From Solidesulfovibrio fructosivorans JJ] (lineage in GTDB: Bacteria; Desulfobacterota; Desulfovibrionia; Desulfovibrionales; Desulfovibrionaceae): 64,000 nucleotides of DNA. The notes beneath the pieces are model-generated. The model was not told the DNA's origin and searched no databases. It saw only the letters and a list, made by a program, of their open reading frames with translations. The stretch is taken from the NCBI RefSeq assembly GCF_000179555.1, contig NZ_AECZ01000013.1, forward strand, positions 1 to 64,000, read 5' to 3'. The position numbers were made by a program, and so were the translations under genes. Below, one piece after another: positions 46,982 through 57,200 of the stretch; the stretch's first letter is position 1, and each line of letters begins with the position of its first letter.

Positions 46982-47878
46982 CTACCTCCAGAGCGTCAGG
47001 ACCAGGGACAGGGCGGCCAAGGCCCCGGCCCCGCCGAGAAGGCGCGGCACGCGCACAAGCCGCAGCCGGGCCATGATCGACTCCACCACGCCGACGACGG
47101 CCGCCGTGACCAGCATGGCGACGAGCCATCCTCCCCAGGCGGCCAGCGGCGGCAGGCCGGCCAATGGCACCAGACAGCCGACGACCAGGGCGCAAAAGAG
47201 CCAGAGCTTAAGCGCCGCCCCGTAGACGATGGCGGCCATGTCCGGGCCGCTGTGGTCGAGGACCATGACCTCGTGGATCATGGTCAGCTCCAGGTGGGTG
47301 TTGGGGTCGTCCACCGGCAGGCGGGAGTTTTCCGCCAGCAGCAGCACGAAGAGCACGGCCGGCACGAAAAATTCCTCGGGCGCGAAGGCCCGGCCCGGCC
47401 CGACGAGCATGGCCGAAAGCGACAGGCCGTCGGTCTGGCTGGCCAGGCACAGGAAACACAAGAAGAGCACCGGCTCGGCCAGGGCGGAAAAGACGGCTTC
47501 GCGGCTGGCGCCCATGCCCTCGAAGCTCGAGCCCGTGTCCAAGGCGGCCAGCACCAGGGCCAGCCGGGAAAGCCCGAGCAGGTAGGCCATGAGCATGAAG
47601 TCCCCGGCAAACCGCACGGGCGCGGGCTCCCCCCCGGCCGGGACCAGGGCCAGGGCGCAGGCCACGGCGGCAAGGGACACGGTGGGGCCGGCGACGAACA
47701 GCCACGAAGCGGTGCGGCTTATGACCGCGCCTTTGCGCAAAAGCCGCCCTAGATCGAAATAGGTCTGGAGCAGCGGCCGTCCCTGCCGTCCGGCGAAGCG
47801 GGCCTTGACGCGGTTGATGACGCCAAGGAGCAGGGGGGCCAGGAACAGGGCCAGGATGGGATGGATGAAGGACTGCAT
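46982..47878 (-). CDS. Ehr complex: HyfC/HycD/NuoH-like membrane subunit
   Basis: A 298-residue protein of the NuoH/HycD family, the membrane subunit that connects the redox module to the pump. Conserved are GRQGRPLLQTYFDLGRLLRKG near the start and the acidic block AENSRLPVDDPNTHLELTM. About eight membrane segments. Starts 2 bp after the HyfB-like stop. Present in normal length, so the coupling element is kept although the NiFe site is not. Confidence 0.88.
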   Translation of the reverse strand: MQSFIHPILALFLAPLLLGVINRVKARFAGRQGRPLLQTYFDLGRLLRKGAVISRTASWLFVAGPTVSLAAVACALALVPAGGEPAPVRFAGDFMLMAYLLGLSRLALVLAALDTGSSFEGMGASREAVFSALAEPVLFLCFLCLASQTDGLSLSAMLVGPGRAFAPEEFFVPAVLFVLLLAENSRLPVDDPNTHLELTMIHEVMVLDHSGPDMAAIVYGAALKLWLFCALVVGCLVPLAGLPPLAAWGGWLVAMLVTAAVVGVVESIMARLRLVRVPRLLGGAGALAALSLVLTLWR

Positions 47879-47880
47879 GG

Positions 47881-49860
47881 CTAGAGTTTCCAGGCCAGAA
47901 GCAGAACCACCGTGGCCAGGATGTAGAGGATGTAAAGGTGGACCCGGCCGTGCTGCACCACTTTGAGGCTGTCGCATATCCGGGCGGTCCACTCGAAGGC
48001 CGGGGAGAAGACTGTGGTCTTGAGCCGGTCCGGGGCCGCGACCGTCAGCCGGGCCCGGGCCGGAAACCAGCCGGGGGCCATGTCCAGGCGGCTTTTTTGG
48101 CCCATGGGGCCGGACAGGATTCTGGCCGCCGGTTCGACGAACGAGGCCGCGCCGTACTGGATGCGGGCGGTGGGAGCCAGGTAGCCGCAGCCCCAGGTCG
48201 GTTCGCGACGCGTGCCGGCGGCGGCGAGCAGCCGGTTTCGCACGAGAAGGATGGCCAGGACCAGGACGGCGAATCCGCCCAGGACGGCCAGGACGCCCCA
48301 CTGCATGCCCAGGGCGTCGGCCGCGGCCTTCCGGGCCGGACCGGGTTCGAGGCCGGGAAAGGTGAGGGCGGCCTGGGCGGCAAGGTGAAAAAGCCAGGGC
48401 GCGGTCACGGCCGCGCCCACGCAGCAGGCGGCCAGGGCGATGACCGGGACCAGGGCGCGCGCTCCCGGGGCATGGGCCGTCGCCGCCGCCGGGGTGCGGG
48501 GCTCGCCGAGAAAGGTCAGGCCGTCGGCCTTGGCCAGGGCGGCCAGGGCGAATCCGCCCACGGCGGCCAAAGCGGCCATGGCGGCGGAAAATCCGGCCCG
48601 GGGCAGCAATCCCGGCAGATCGAGGCCGTGAAACATGGCCATGGCCAGGGTCAGCTCGCCGGCGAAACCGGCCAGGGGCGGGAGTCCCGCGATGCCGGCG
48701 GCGGCCAGGGCGAAAGCCGCGCCAACGAACGGCATGCGTTTGCCGAGGCCGCCGAGGTGGCTCAGGCGCACGCTGCCGACGCCGTGGAGCACCTCGCCGG
48801 CGCATAGAAAGAGCGTTCCCTTGAATGCCGCGTGGTTGAGCATGTGGAGCAGCGCCCCGGCCAGCCCCAGCACGGCCACGGCGGGCGCGCCGGCTTGCTC
48901 GCCCACGCGGCCGATGCCGAGCCCGAGCAGGATGATGCCCATGTTTTCCACGCTGGAATAGGCGAGCAGCCGCTTGAGGTTGCCCTGGGCCAGGGCCTGG
49001 AGGATGCCGGCAAGGGCGGTGGCGAGCCCCAGGGCGACGAGGACCCAGCCCTGCCAGGACGCGCCCGGGCCGATAAGTTCCAGGGCGCGCCACAGGCCGT
49101 AAAGCCCGGCGTTGATCATGGCCCCGGACAGCACGGCCGAAACATGGCTCGGCGCGGCCGGATGGGCTTCGGGCAGCCAGACATGGAAAGGAACGAAACC
49201 GGCCTTGGCCCCGAATCCGACCAGGGCCAGCACGAAAAGGACGGCCGGCGCGGCAAGTCCGCCGTGGGACAGGGACAGGCGGATGGCCGCGAATCCCGTC
49301 GCGCCCGTGGCGGCCCACAGCAGCGTGAAAAAGGCGATGACGCAGACCGCGCCCAGGTGGGCGGCCACGAGGTAGATCCAGGAAGCCTCGCGCACCGCAG
49401 GTTCTTCGTCGTGGTGGGCGATAAGGAAAAACGGGGCCAGGGACATGATCTCCCAGGCCAGAAGAAAGCAGACGGCGTCCCGGGCGGTCATGACCAGGAC
49501 GAGGCCGGCCAGAAGCAGGTTGTAGAAAAACCAGTGGGCGCCGGAACGGGACGCGCCGCCATGCTCCCCGGACAGGGCGGCCGCGCCGGAGACGGCGCAG
49601 ATCGCGCCGAGCGCGCATACCGGCAGCAGGAAAAGCCGGCTGACCGGATCGAGCCCCAGTGAAAACGCGCCCATGGGCAGGCCCCAGGACAGGCGCATGG
49701 CGAGGAAACTGTTGAAGGGACCGGACAGCACGGCGGCCAGGGCGGCCAGACAACCCAGAACCGCGCCCGCCGCGCCGACGGCATGAGCCCTTTGGCGCAA
49801 GGCCAGGGCAAGAAGACCGCTTGCGATATACAAGGCGACCGCGACAAGAAGCCACTCCAC
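47881..49860 (-). CDS. Ehr complex: proton-pumping subunit (HyfB/NuoL-like), first gene
   Basis: A 659-residue membrane protein of the Mrp/NuoL type with about 15 segments. Blocks: AKAGFVPFHVWLPEAHPAAP, LAYSSVENMGIILLGLGIG and LHMLNHAAFKGTLFLCAGE with the key lysine. The C-terminal part is longer than in the HyfF-like subunit. GTG start at 49860 with GAGG upstream; a good promoter lies ~70 bp further. It opens the six-gene operon that runs to 42599 with spacings of 2-10 bp. Confidence 0.88.
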   Translation of the reverse strand: MEWLLVAVALYIASGLLALALRQRAHAVGAAGAVLGCLAALAAVLSGPFNSFLAMRLSWGLPMGAFSLGLDPVSRLFLLPVCALGAICAVSGAAALSGEHGGASRSGAHWFFYNLLLAGLVLVMTARDAVCFLLAWEIMSLAPFFLIAHHDEEPAVREASWIYLVAAHLGAVCVIAFFTLLWAATGATGFAAIRLSLSHGGLAAPAVLFVLALVGFGAKAGFVPFHVWLPEAHPAAPSHVSAVLSGAMINAGLYGLWRALELIGPGASWQGWVLVALGLATALAGILQALAQGNLKRLLAYSSVENMGIILLGLGIGRVGEQAGAPAVAVLGLAGALLHMLNHAAFKGTLFLCAGEVLHGVGSVRLSHLGGLGKRMPFVGAAFALAAAGIAGLPPLAGFAGELTLAMAMFHGLDLPGLLPRAGFSAAMAALAAVGGFALAALAKADGLTFLGEPRTPAAATAHAPGARALVPVIALAACCVGAAVTAPWLFHLAAQAALTFPGLEPGPARKAAADALGMQWGVLAVLGGFAVLVLAILLVRNRLLAAAGTRREPTWGCGYLAPTARIQYGAASFVEPAARILSGPMGQKSRLDMAPGWFPARARLTVAAPDRLKTTVFSPAFEWTARICDSLKVVQHGRVHLYILYILATVVLLLAWKL

Positions 49861-49929
49861 GGGAAAAACCTCGCATGAGGGCCTTTCTCGCGGGAATGCG
49901 CCTTCGGCCCGGAATAGGGAAAGAAATGA

Positions 49930-49958
49930 TCGCTATGCCTGTTGCGTGGCGCTGTCAA
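49930..49958 (-). promoter_or_regulatory. Putative sigma-70 promoter for the Ehr operon
   Basis: Minus strand TTGACA (49958-49953), 17-bp spacer, TAGCGA (49935-49930). It would start transcription near 49922, giving a leader of about 60 nt. Confidence 0.6.
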
Positions 49959-50083
49959 CGCGGCGGATGCGCGGAGCGGCCAAAGACGCGCGGCTTAAGG
50001 GGCGCATGCGGGCAAAAGGCGCGTCGCTCCAGTCGCGACGGCTGAACGTCGCAGAGGACTTGTGAGCGCGCCAAAGTAAAAGA

Positions 50084-50106
50084 CCTCAGGGATGCGTTCC
50101 CTGAGG
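50084..50106 (-). terminator. Rho-independent terminator after the tRNA pair
   Basis: Stem CCTCAGGGA/TCCCTGAGG with a 5-nt loop, followed on the minus strand by TCTTTTACTTT. Confidence 0.8.
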
Positions 50107-50138
50107 CCTTCTGAAGTGGTCGCGACCACTCTTGTGTC

Positions 50139-50215
50139 TGGCGGGGCCGACGAGACTCGAACTCGCGCCCTCCGGCGTGACAGGCCGGCGTTATAACCAA
50201 CTTAACTACGACCCC
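50139..50215 (-). tRNA. tRNA-Asp (GTC)
   Basis: A 77-nt cloverleaf including an encoded CCA end. Acceptor GGGGTCG pairs with CGGCCCC, D stem GTTA/TAAC, anticodon loop CTGTCAC with anticodon GTC on stem CCGGC/GCCGG, and T loop TTCGAGT. Eleven bases follow the tRNA-Val gene, so the two are co-transcribed. Confidence 0.96.
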
Positions 50216-50225
50216 GCATGGTCTC

Positions 50226-50301
50226 TGGTAGGCGGAACAGGACTCGAACCTGTGACCCTCGGCTTGTAAGGCCGATGCTCTCCCAGCTGAGCTACCCGCC
50301 C
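50226..50301 (-). tRNA. tRNA-Val (TAC)
   Basis: A 76-nt cloverleaf with encoded CCA. Acceptor GGGCGGG pairs with TCCGCCT, D stem GCTC/GAGC, anticodon loop CTTACAA (anticodon TAC) on TCGGC/GCCGA, T stem ACAGG/CCTGT. First of the pair. Confidence 0.96.
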
Positions 50302-50317
50302 GCCCGGCGAGACACGG

Positions 50318-50346
50318 TATCTACGCAGACCCCGCCCCGCCGTCAA
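50318..50346 (-). promoter_or_regulatory. Putative sigma-70 promoter for the tRNA pair
   Basis: Minus strand TTGACG (50346-50341), 17-bp spacer, TAGATA (50323-50318), placing the start about 10 bp before tRNA-Val. The GC-rich stretch after the -10 box may act as a stringent discriminator. Confidence 0.65.
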
Positions 50347-50438
50347 CAAGTTTTTTCGAAAAAAAACGACCCAGGTGCATTTTAGTTGCGATTCCGGTAG
50401 GCTGGAAACATCATGTAACCGCTGCCGGAGGCGCTGCC

Positions 50439-51290
50439 GTGACGCTTGTCGTTTGGCTTTTCGTCGTTGTCTTCCTCGTATCCGCCGCCGTAACCGGGCT
50501 GACCACGGTATTTTCCCTGTGCGCGGCCGCCCGCCCCGGCGCGCCCGAATTCCTGTCGCGCCCGTGCCGGCATCGCCGCGTCGCCTGTCGTCTTTACGGC
50601 CTCGCCACCGGCATGGTCAGCCAGTGCGTCATGATCCTGACCTATCCCCTGGGGCCGCTTGTGGGCCGCGCGCCGAGACCGGCCAGCGACCCGGACGCGC
50701 CGACCGTCGTCTGTCTGCACGGGCTCTACCACAACGCCGCCGCCTTTCTCCTCCTGCGACCCGTGTTGGCCCGGTATGGCCTTCGGCGCGCGCTGTGCCT
50801 GTCCTACCGGAGTTTGGGAACCGATTTCGAGACAACGGCAAAGGAACTGCTTGCCCGGGTACGCCGGGAAGCGCCCGGGGAGGGGCCGCTTCTCTTTTTG
50901 GGGCACAGCCTGGGCGGTCTTATGGCCCGGCGGCTCATGGCCGAGCCCGACATCGCCCGGCGGACCAGGGCCGCTGTCACGTTGGGCGCGCCGCACCGGG
51001 GAAGCGCCCTGGCCGTGCTGGCCCTCGGCCGGCTGGGGCGCGGGCTCGTTCCCGAAAGTCCGCTTTTCCAGACGATCGCGGCCTGGGCCGATCCTCCGGA
51101 TGCGGCGCTGTTGTCCCTGGCCTCGCCGGTGGACAACATGGTGATGCCGCTTTCCGGACTGGTGGTTGGGCGCGCGGGCTGGGTCGAGGAGGCCTGCCCG
51201 CCGGTATCCCACGTGGCCATGCTCTATGCGCCCGCCGTGGCGCGCCGGGCGGCGTCCTTTCTCGCCGGCGCGGCCGGCGTGTGCCGGTAA
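50439..51290 (+). CDS. Alpha/beta-hydrolase, lipase-like
   Basis: A 283-residue protein with an N-terminal membrane helix (VVWLFVVVFLVSAAVTGLT). The hydrolase core has the oxyanion-region VVCLHGLYHNAAAF, the nucleophile elbow GHSLGGLMARRL and the late PVSHVAML with the catalytic histidine. It resembles the PGAP1/lipase type. GTG start at 50439 with GGAGG upstream. Probably membrane-anchored; the substrate is unknown. Confidence 0.8.
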   Translation: MTLVVWLFVVVFLVSAAVTGLTTVFSLCAAARPGAPEFLSRPCRHRRVACRLYGLATGMVSQCVMILTYPLGPLVGRAPRPASDPDAPTVVCLHGLYHNAAAFLLLRPVLARYGLRRALCLSYRSLGTDFETTAKELLARVRREAPGEGPLLFLGHSLGGLMARRLMAEPDIARRTRAAVTLGAPHRGSALAVLALGRLGRGLVPESPLFQTIAAWADPPDAALLSLASPVDNMVMPLSGLVVGRAGWVEEACPPVSHVAMLYAPAVARRAASFLAGAAGVCR

Positions 51291-51395
51291 TAATATATTG
51301 ATCCACGACGGCTTGGGGTTGTCCTTCGCACGAATGTTGGGCTATGTTGTTTATCTGCCGCACCCTTACGATCCCGGATCGACGAGGATGCCCGA

Positions 51396-52946
51396 ATGGA
51401 AAAGAATGAATCCGCCCGCATCGGCTTTCGTGTCTGGCTTCTGGTCCTTACGATTTTCGCCAGCGTCCCCATGCTGCTTTTTTCCATCATCTCCCTGGGG
51501 CTGCTTCTGCGCAGCCAGGGAGAGGTCGAACGTGACCGGTTGAGCCGGGCGGCGGCGTCCCTGGCCGGAGGCCTGGAGCGCCACTTGGCCGCCAGGGCCA
51601 GCATGCTGACCACCATCGCCAACTCGGCGGCCGCGAAAAACGGCGACCTGCGCCTGGTCTACGAACATGCCGCCAGGATCGTGCGGCAATACCCCCGGTT
51701 CGCCTCCATTACGCTGGCCGCTGAAACCGGCGAAATCGCATTCAGCACCCTACAGCCGCTCGGTGTTCCCTTGCCCAAAAGCCAGGACATGGAGTTGCTG
51801 CGGCGGGTCCTGCGCACGGGACAGGCGCATGTCTCGGGCGTCTTCGAGGGGACGATAACCCACCGCAAGGTCACGGTGCTCGGCGTCCCGCTCGTGACGG
51901 ACGCCGGCAAGCGGTATTGCCTGGAAAACGTGCTGCCCGTGGTCGAGCTCGAGGCGATCCTCGCCCAGCAGCATCTGGGCGATGCCTGGACGAGCGCCGT
52001 TCTCGGGCCGGCGGGCGGCATCATCGCCTGTCACGGCCCGCGCCCTGATGCCGGGGAGGCGGCGGCGAACAGCCGGGGAAATGGAGCGTTCCTGCGGGAC
52101 CCGGACGAGCATGTCTGCGAAACCCGGGCCGGGGAGCTCGTGGAGACCTCACTGGCCGGCGTGGGGCTGTGGGGCTGGACGGTTTCCGTCAGCGTGCCGC
52201 AACAGTCTTTTGTCGCGCCGCTTCGCCGCTTGTTGATGAAGATCAGCCTGGCCGCCGCGCTTTGCCTCTTGTCCGCGATTCTGGCCTCGTTCTGGCTGGC
52301 CCGGCGCCTCAGCCGCGACGTGACCCGGTTGGCAACGGCCTCGGCCGCCCTGGCCGCCGGCTCGCCCGGCCTCGACGGAGGCGTGCTGATCCGGGAGATG
52401 GGCGAGGTGCGGGCCTGCCTTTGGGCCGCCCACGAGCGGGAGGAACAGGCCCTGCACGATCCCCTGACCGGGCTCGCCGGCAGGGCCCGCTTCTGGGATC
52501 TGGCCCGCGAACTGGAGGCGCGCGCCAAGGAAGACCCGAAGCTGGGGCTGGCCGTCATGTTCATCGATCTCGACGGCTTCAAGCACGTCAACGACCACCA
52601 CGGCCATGCCCGGGGGGACTGGATCCTGCAACGCACGGCAGCGGCCCTGTGCGAGAGCATTCGCGACACGGACGTGGCCGGACGGCTGGGGGGAGACGAA
52701 TTCGTGGTCGGCCTGATCGCCGACGGGGGGCAATTGCGACAGGCGGCCGGCGCCATCGCCGAACGCATCGTGTCCCGGGTCCGCAACCTCGGCTACGGGA
52801 TCGGTTGCAGCATCGGCGTGTCGCTTTGCCGGAACCATCCCCCCGATCTGGAACGCTCTCTCAGCCTGGCCGACCAGGCCATGTATGAAGCCAAGGCCCT
52901 GGGCAAGAACCGCTATGTCCTGCGCGAGGATACCATCGGGGGCTGA
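51396..52946 (+). CDS. Membrane-bound diguanylate cyclase (GGDEF)
   Basis: A 516-residue c-di-GMP synthase. TM1 at about 12-38, a periplasmic Cache-like sensor of about 230 residues, TM2 (ISLAAALCLLSAILASFWLA), a short HAMP-like linker and a GGDEF domain. The active-site loop GGDEF is exact and an RXXD inhibition site (RDTD) lies five residues before it. It is thus probably active and product-inhibited. Convergent with the PilT-like gene, 9 bp apart. Confidence 0.92.
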   Translation: MEKNESARIGFRVWLLVLTIFASVPMLLFSIISLGLLLRSQGEVERDRLSRAAASLAGGLERHLAARASMLTTIANSAAAKNGDLRLVYEHAARIVRQYPRFASITLAAETGEIAFSTLQPLGVPLPKSQDMELLRRVLRTGQAHVSGVFEGTITHRKVTVLGVPLVTDAGKRYCLENVLPVVELEAILAQQHLGDAWTSAVLGPAGGIIACHGPRPDAGEAAANSRGNGAFLRDPDEHVCETRAGELVETSLAGVGLWGWTVSVSVPQQSFVAPLRRLLMKISLAAALCLLSAILASFWLARRLSRDVTRLATASAALAAGSPGLDGGVLIREMGEVRACLWAAHEREEQALHDPLTGLAGRARFWDLARELEARAKEDPKLGLAVMFIDLDGFKHVNDHHGHARGDWILQRTAAALCESIRDTDVAGRLGGDEFVVGLIADGGQLRQAAGAIAERIVSRVRNLGYGIGCSIGVSLCRNHPPDLERSLSLADQAMYEAKALGKNRYVLREDTIGG

Positions 52947-52955
52947 GGCGGTTTG

Positions 52956-54206
52956 TTAGGACATGGACTTGCGCATCTGGGCCACCAGTTCCTCCAGGGG
53001 CAGGTCGTCGTCGATGCGGTAGGGGCCGCCTTGCCCGGATTCGGCTTGACGGGGCGGGCGGCGCGTCTGGGCGACCGGAGTCTCGGGACCGGCATGGGCG
53101 GCGGCCTGGGCAGGTTCGGGGCAGGGCGCCGTCGGGGCGGGCTGGGGCGCTTCCATGGGCCGTGAGGGGATCGGCGTGTCCGGGCTTGGCCGGAAGGCCA
53201 GGGTCGGGGGGGTGAGCCGGGCCTTTTGGTCCAGGAATTCCTCCCGGTAGCGCTCGAAGGTGAACATGCCTTCGTTGCGGCCGGCCTGCTGGATGCCTTC
53301 GAGCTGGTTGAAGCGGTTTTCCCGGATCACGTTTTTGACCGAACTGCTTGTGCGCACGACGGACAGCACCGGCGCGCGAAACCCCACCCTGGCCAGCACC
53401 TCCATGCGCTGCACCACCACCGCCGCCAGACATGAGGCGATCTGGGCCCGGGCGTATTCCTGGGAGCCTTCGCCATACGCGTTGCACAGCCGCAGGAGCG
53501 CTTCCTCGGGCGTGCCGGCGTGCAGGGTGGCGATGACCACGTGCCCGGCCTCGGCGGCGTTGACGGTCAGGCGCATGGTTTCGGGGTCGCGCAGCTCGCC
53601 CACCATGATGACGTCGCCGTCCTCGCGCAGCACGTCCTGCAATCCCTGTTCGAAGGAAAGGAAATGGGCGCCGAGCTCCCGCTGGTCCACCAGGGCCTTG
53701 CCCGAGGCGAAGCGGTATTCGATGGGGTCTTCCAGGGTGATGATGTGGCAGGAGCGGGTTTCGTTGATTTCCCGGATCATGGCCGCGATGGTGGTGGATT
53801 TGCCGTTGCCCGTGGGGCCGCAGATGAGGATGAGGCCATGGGGGAGCGAGCACAGGTCGCGCAGGGACGAATGGAGGTTTAGGGCCTCGAAGTCCGGGAT
53901 GACCGCGGGCAGAAAACGCACGGCCAGGCCCAACCCGTCGGCGGAGTAGAAGGCGTTGAGCCGCATCTGGGCGTCATGGAGGTAGGAGGAGAAGTCGAGG
54001 GACCAGCGTTCGGTCAGCGTCCTTCGCTGGCGGTCCGTCGCCAGCGCGCGCAGCAGGGCTTCCAGTTCGGCCGCGTCGAAAACGATGTCCCGCTGGAAGT
54101 GGAGATGGCCGTTGCGCCTGACCGCAACGGGCCGGTCGGCCCTGATGTGCAGGTCGGTGATGCCGTTTTTGACGCAGGTGCTGACGAGTCGGGTGAATTT
54201 TTCCAT
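52956..54206 (-). CDS. PilT/PilU-like type IV pilus ATPase with a Pro-rich extension
   Basis: A 416-residue hexameric-ATPase family protein. Walker A is GPTGNGKSTT, the Asp box HIITLEDPIEYRF, Walker B VIMVGELRDPETM and the His box AGHVVIATLHAGTPEEAL. The core matches pilus-retraction motors. About 75 extra residues at the C-terminus are Pro/Ala/Gln-rich and end LEELVAQMRKSMS. Only 11 bp separate it from the alpha-2-macroglobulin gene upstream. No other pilus genes are in the window. Confidence 0.88.
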   Translation of the reverse strand: MEKFTRLVSTCVKNGITDLHIRADRPVAVRRNGHLHFQRDIVFDAAELEALLRALATDRQRRTLTERWSLDFSSYLHDAQMRLNAFYSADGLGLAVRFLPAVIPDFEALNLHSSLRDLCSLPHGLILICGPTGNGKSTTIAAMIREINETRSCHIITLEDPIEYRFASGKALVDQRELGAHFLSFEQGLQDVLREDGDVIMVGELRDPETMRLTVNAAEAGHVVIATLHAGTPEEALLRLCNAYGEGSQEYARAQIASCLAAVVVQRMEVLARVGFRAPVLSVVRTSSSVKNVIRENRFNQLEGIQQAGRNEGMFTFERYREEFLDQKARLTPPTLAFRPSPDTPIPSRPMEAPQPAPTAPCPEPAQAAAHAGPETPVAQTRRPPRQAESGQGGPYRIDDDLPLEELVAQMRKSMS

Positions 54207-54217
54207 GTCGTGCCTGA

Positions 54218-57200
54218 TCAGTTGGTAGGCGTGGTGATGGTGAGACGGGACAGGTCGCCGCTGGCCCGCAGTTCCGGGGCGTACATGGCCTCGGCCTGGG
54301 CCGGGGGCACGATGAAGCTGCCGGGGGTGACGGCGCGCAACAGGGCGTAATAGGTATGCCACTTGTCGTCGGGCAGGTCGGTGAAAAGAAGCGTGCGGTC
54401 GTCGCGCATGTCCAGGTAGCCGGCGTCCGTCTTCTCGTCGGCTTCCATCCAGGGCAGGCGTTCGGTGGTGGACAGGCGCGGGTTTTCCACTTCCAATCCC
54501 GCCGGCAGCAGGTTTTCGAGCACTACGTTGGATATCGGCCCGGCTGTGGCCCGCACCGAGAACTTGACCACGATGAGCGCGCCCTGGGGCACGGCGTCGA
54601 GGTTTACGGGCTGGCCGTCCCGGGTGAGGTAGGTCCGGTCGATGGCAAGCCCCGTGGCCTGGGGCGCGTAGGCCGCCTTGGTCGGGATGGCCCGGGTGCG
54701 CACGGAATAGGCGCAGGCCCCGGGGGTGAATCCCTGCTTGACCACGAAGCGCAGGTCGCCGGACTGGGGCAGGCCATGCAGGCTTAACACCTTGTCGCTG
54801 GAGAAATCCGACAGCACGCCCGAGCCGGCGTAGAGCACGCCGGAGAAGGGCGGCTTCGCCTTCTGTCTGGCGTAGAACTTGCCGAGGGCCAGCAGGGCGA
54901 AAGCGTTTTCCTGGGTGGAGGGGTAGGGTTCGCCTTCGAGCAGCCGGCCCACGTCCTCGGCCAGGCTCACGATCCTCGGGTCCGCCGGCACGGCGTCGAG
55001 CAGGGCGGAAAGGAAAAGCGCCTTGTCGCGCAGCGTCGAGCCCAGGTTGCCGCCGGTTTCCTTGTGCGGCTCGCCGGTCGGGACGGGGCCCGAGAGGAGC
55101 ATGTCCGCCGTGCGGGTGTTGCCGACGGCCGCGTAGGCCGCGCCGAGCAGTCCCCTGGCCTCGGCCGGCAGCTTCTTGGCCTGGCTGTCGCGAAGGTTGT
55201 CCATGGCCCCGATGTCGGCCCGGCCGGCCTTGGCCTGCACGTACAGGGCATAGGCGGCCAGGGTAAGCCCGGCCGGCTTGGACAGGTCCGTCTCGCGTCC
55301 GGTCTCCCCGGCGAAGGCCAGGGCCTGGGACAGCACGCCCTGGTCCACCGGATAGCCGGCCCGTCCCGCCTCGGCCAGGAAATCGGCGGCGTAAAGGCTC
55401 ATCCAGGCTTGCGGCTCGCCGCCGCCGGGCCACATGGAAAAACCGCCGTTATAAAGCTGCATGCCGGTGACGCGGCGGATGGCCGATTGGACCATCCCCT
55501 GGGGCGTGGCCGATGTGAACGCGCCGGGCGCCATGGCCTGGGCCAGATCGGCGAAGTAGAGGAGCGGAAAGGCCCGGGACACGGTCTGCTCCAGGCAGCC
55601 GTACGGATAGCCGAGCAGGGATTTCAGGTTGCCGGTGAAGCGGATGAGCGGAAAGCGGCCCACGGTGACGTCGATGCGGGCCGTGCCGGGGAGAAATTCC
55701 CCGGAGGCCAGGTTCGGCACGGTCAGCTCGGCTGTTTCCAGGGCCCCGGAGCGCACGGTGGTGCGCGGCGGCAAGGGGGAGCGCACCGCGACTTGCGCCG
55801 TGTCCGCCGAGGATTCGCCCCCGCCGGAGACGGCCACGTCAAAGGCGGCCACGCCCTCGGCGTTGCCCACGGTCACGGGGAATTCCACGGTCGCCGTGCC
55901 GCCGGAGGCGATCGTCACGTTGCGGCTGGAATCGGCCACGGTGACCGGGCCGTTGGCGCTGAGGCGCACGACAAAGGAGCCGGCCTTGCCGGTGTCGTTT
56001 CGCACCGTGACCGGAATTTTGGCCGCGTCGCCAAAGGAGAGAAAGCGCGGGAAGGAGGGCAGCAGCACCAGCGGGCTTTTGACCAGCGTTTTGGCCTCCG
56101 TCCCGGCGAAACGCCGTCCCGAGACGCCGACGGCCATGAGCCGCACCTGTCCCTGGAATTCGGGGATGTCGAAGCTGACCTGGGCCTTGCCCGTGGGGCC
56201 GACCGCCACCGGGCCGGACCAGTAGGCCACGGTGCGCCGGGCCGGGCTTTGGGTGCGCACGAAATTGGACAGGTCGTCCATGCCGTCGCCGCCGCCGGCC
56301 AGCGCCTTGCCCATAAGCGGCGGCACCTCGGGCAAAAGCAGCGAGAAGGTGTCGTAGGTTTCCACCTGCAACTGGCGCTTGGCGTAAAAAGCGGCAAAGG
56401 GATCGGGCGTTTTCTGGGCGATGAGCTGCAAGATGCCCTCGTCCACGGCGGCCACGGTGACGAGGCTGCCGGGTGGGGCCGACACCTCGGCCGTGAGTTT
56501 GCCGTTCGGGCGCATGGCCTCCGGGGCGGCGATGGTCAGCGGCAGCCGGCCCGAGGCCCGGTCCACGAACATCGGGGCCGCGCCGTAGGCACGCGACGGC
56601 GTGTCGGCGGTGACGCTTGCCGCCTTGCGCACCAGCGTCGCGGTCACGTACACGCCCGGCATGTACGCGGCCTTGACCGGCACCTCGATTTGGCCGGTGT
56701 TGCCGGCGAGGTCGAGAATCTGCACGTCGTGCACGTCCGAACCTTCCACGGTGACCAGAAGCTTCCCGGCAAAGGGGGCGCGCACCTGGAACCGGGCGGT
56801 CTCGCCCGAGGCATATTCGGTTTTGTCCGGGACAAGCTCCAGCCGGGCCGGATTTTCCACGGCCCAGGGCGAATAGCCGAAGCCGCCTGCGTAGAATTCC
56901 AGCTGGGACGCGGCCCCGGACTCGGAATCGGCCAGGGTCAGCCGGTAGCTGCCGAAGGACGGCGGCGTGAATTCCACCGCCCCCTTGCCGTTCGGGGCGT
57001 CCACGGTCTTGACGTCCACGGTCCGGGGATCGCGCACGGATTCGTACTTGAACGAGCCGTCCGGACCCTTGCGCAGCACCGTCTGCCAGCGGTCGCGGTA
57101 CAGCGTGGCCGTAAGCCCCTTGGCCGGGGTGGGCTTGCCCTCGGGAGTCACCACCACATACTCGAAACGCACGGGCTTGCCCGGGACGGTGGCGTCGCTT

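Noticed and set aside
42599-49860. Formate hydrogenlyase or Ech hydrogenase
   Set aside because: The large subunit lacks all four NiFe cysteine ligands and no maturation genes or formate dehydrogenase are nearby.
50139-50301. tRNA pair as an integration site of a genomic island
   Set aside because: No integrase, no direct repeat of the tRNA end, and no compositional shift on either side.
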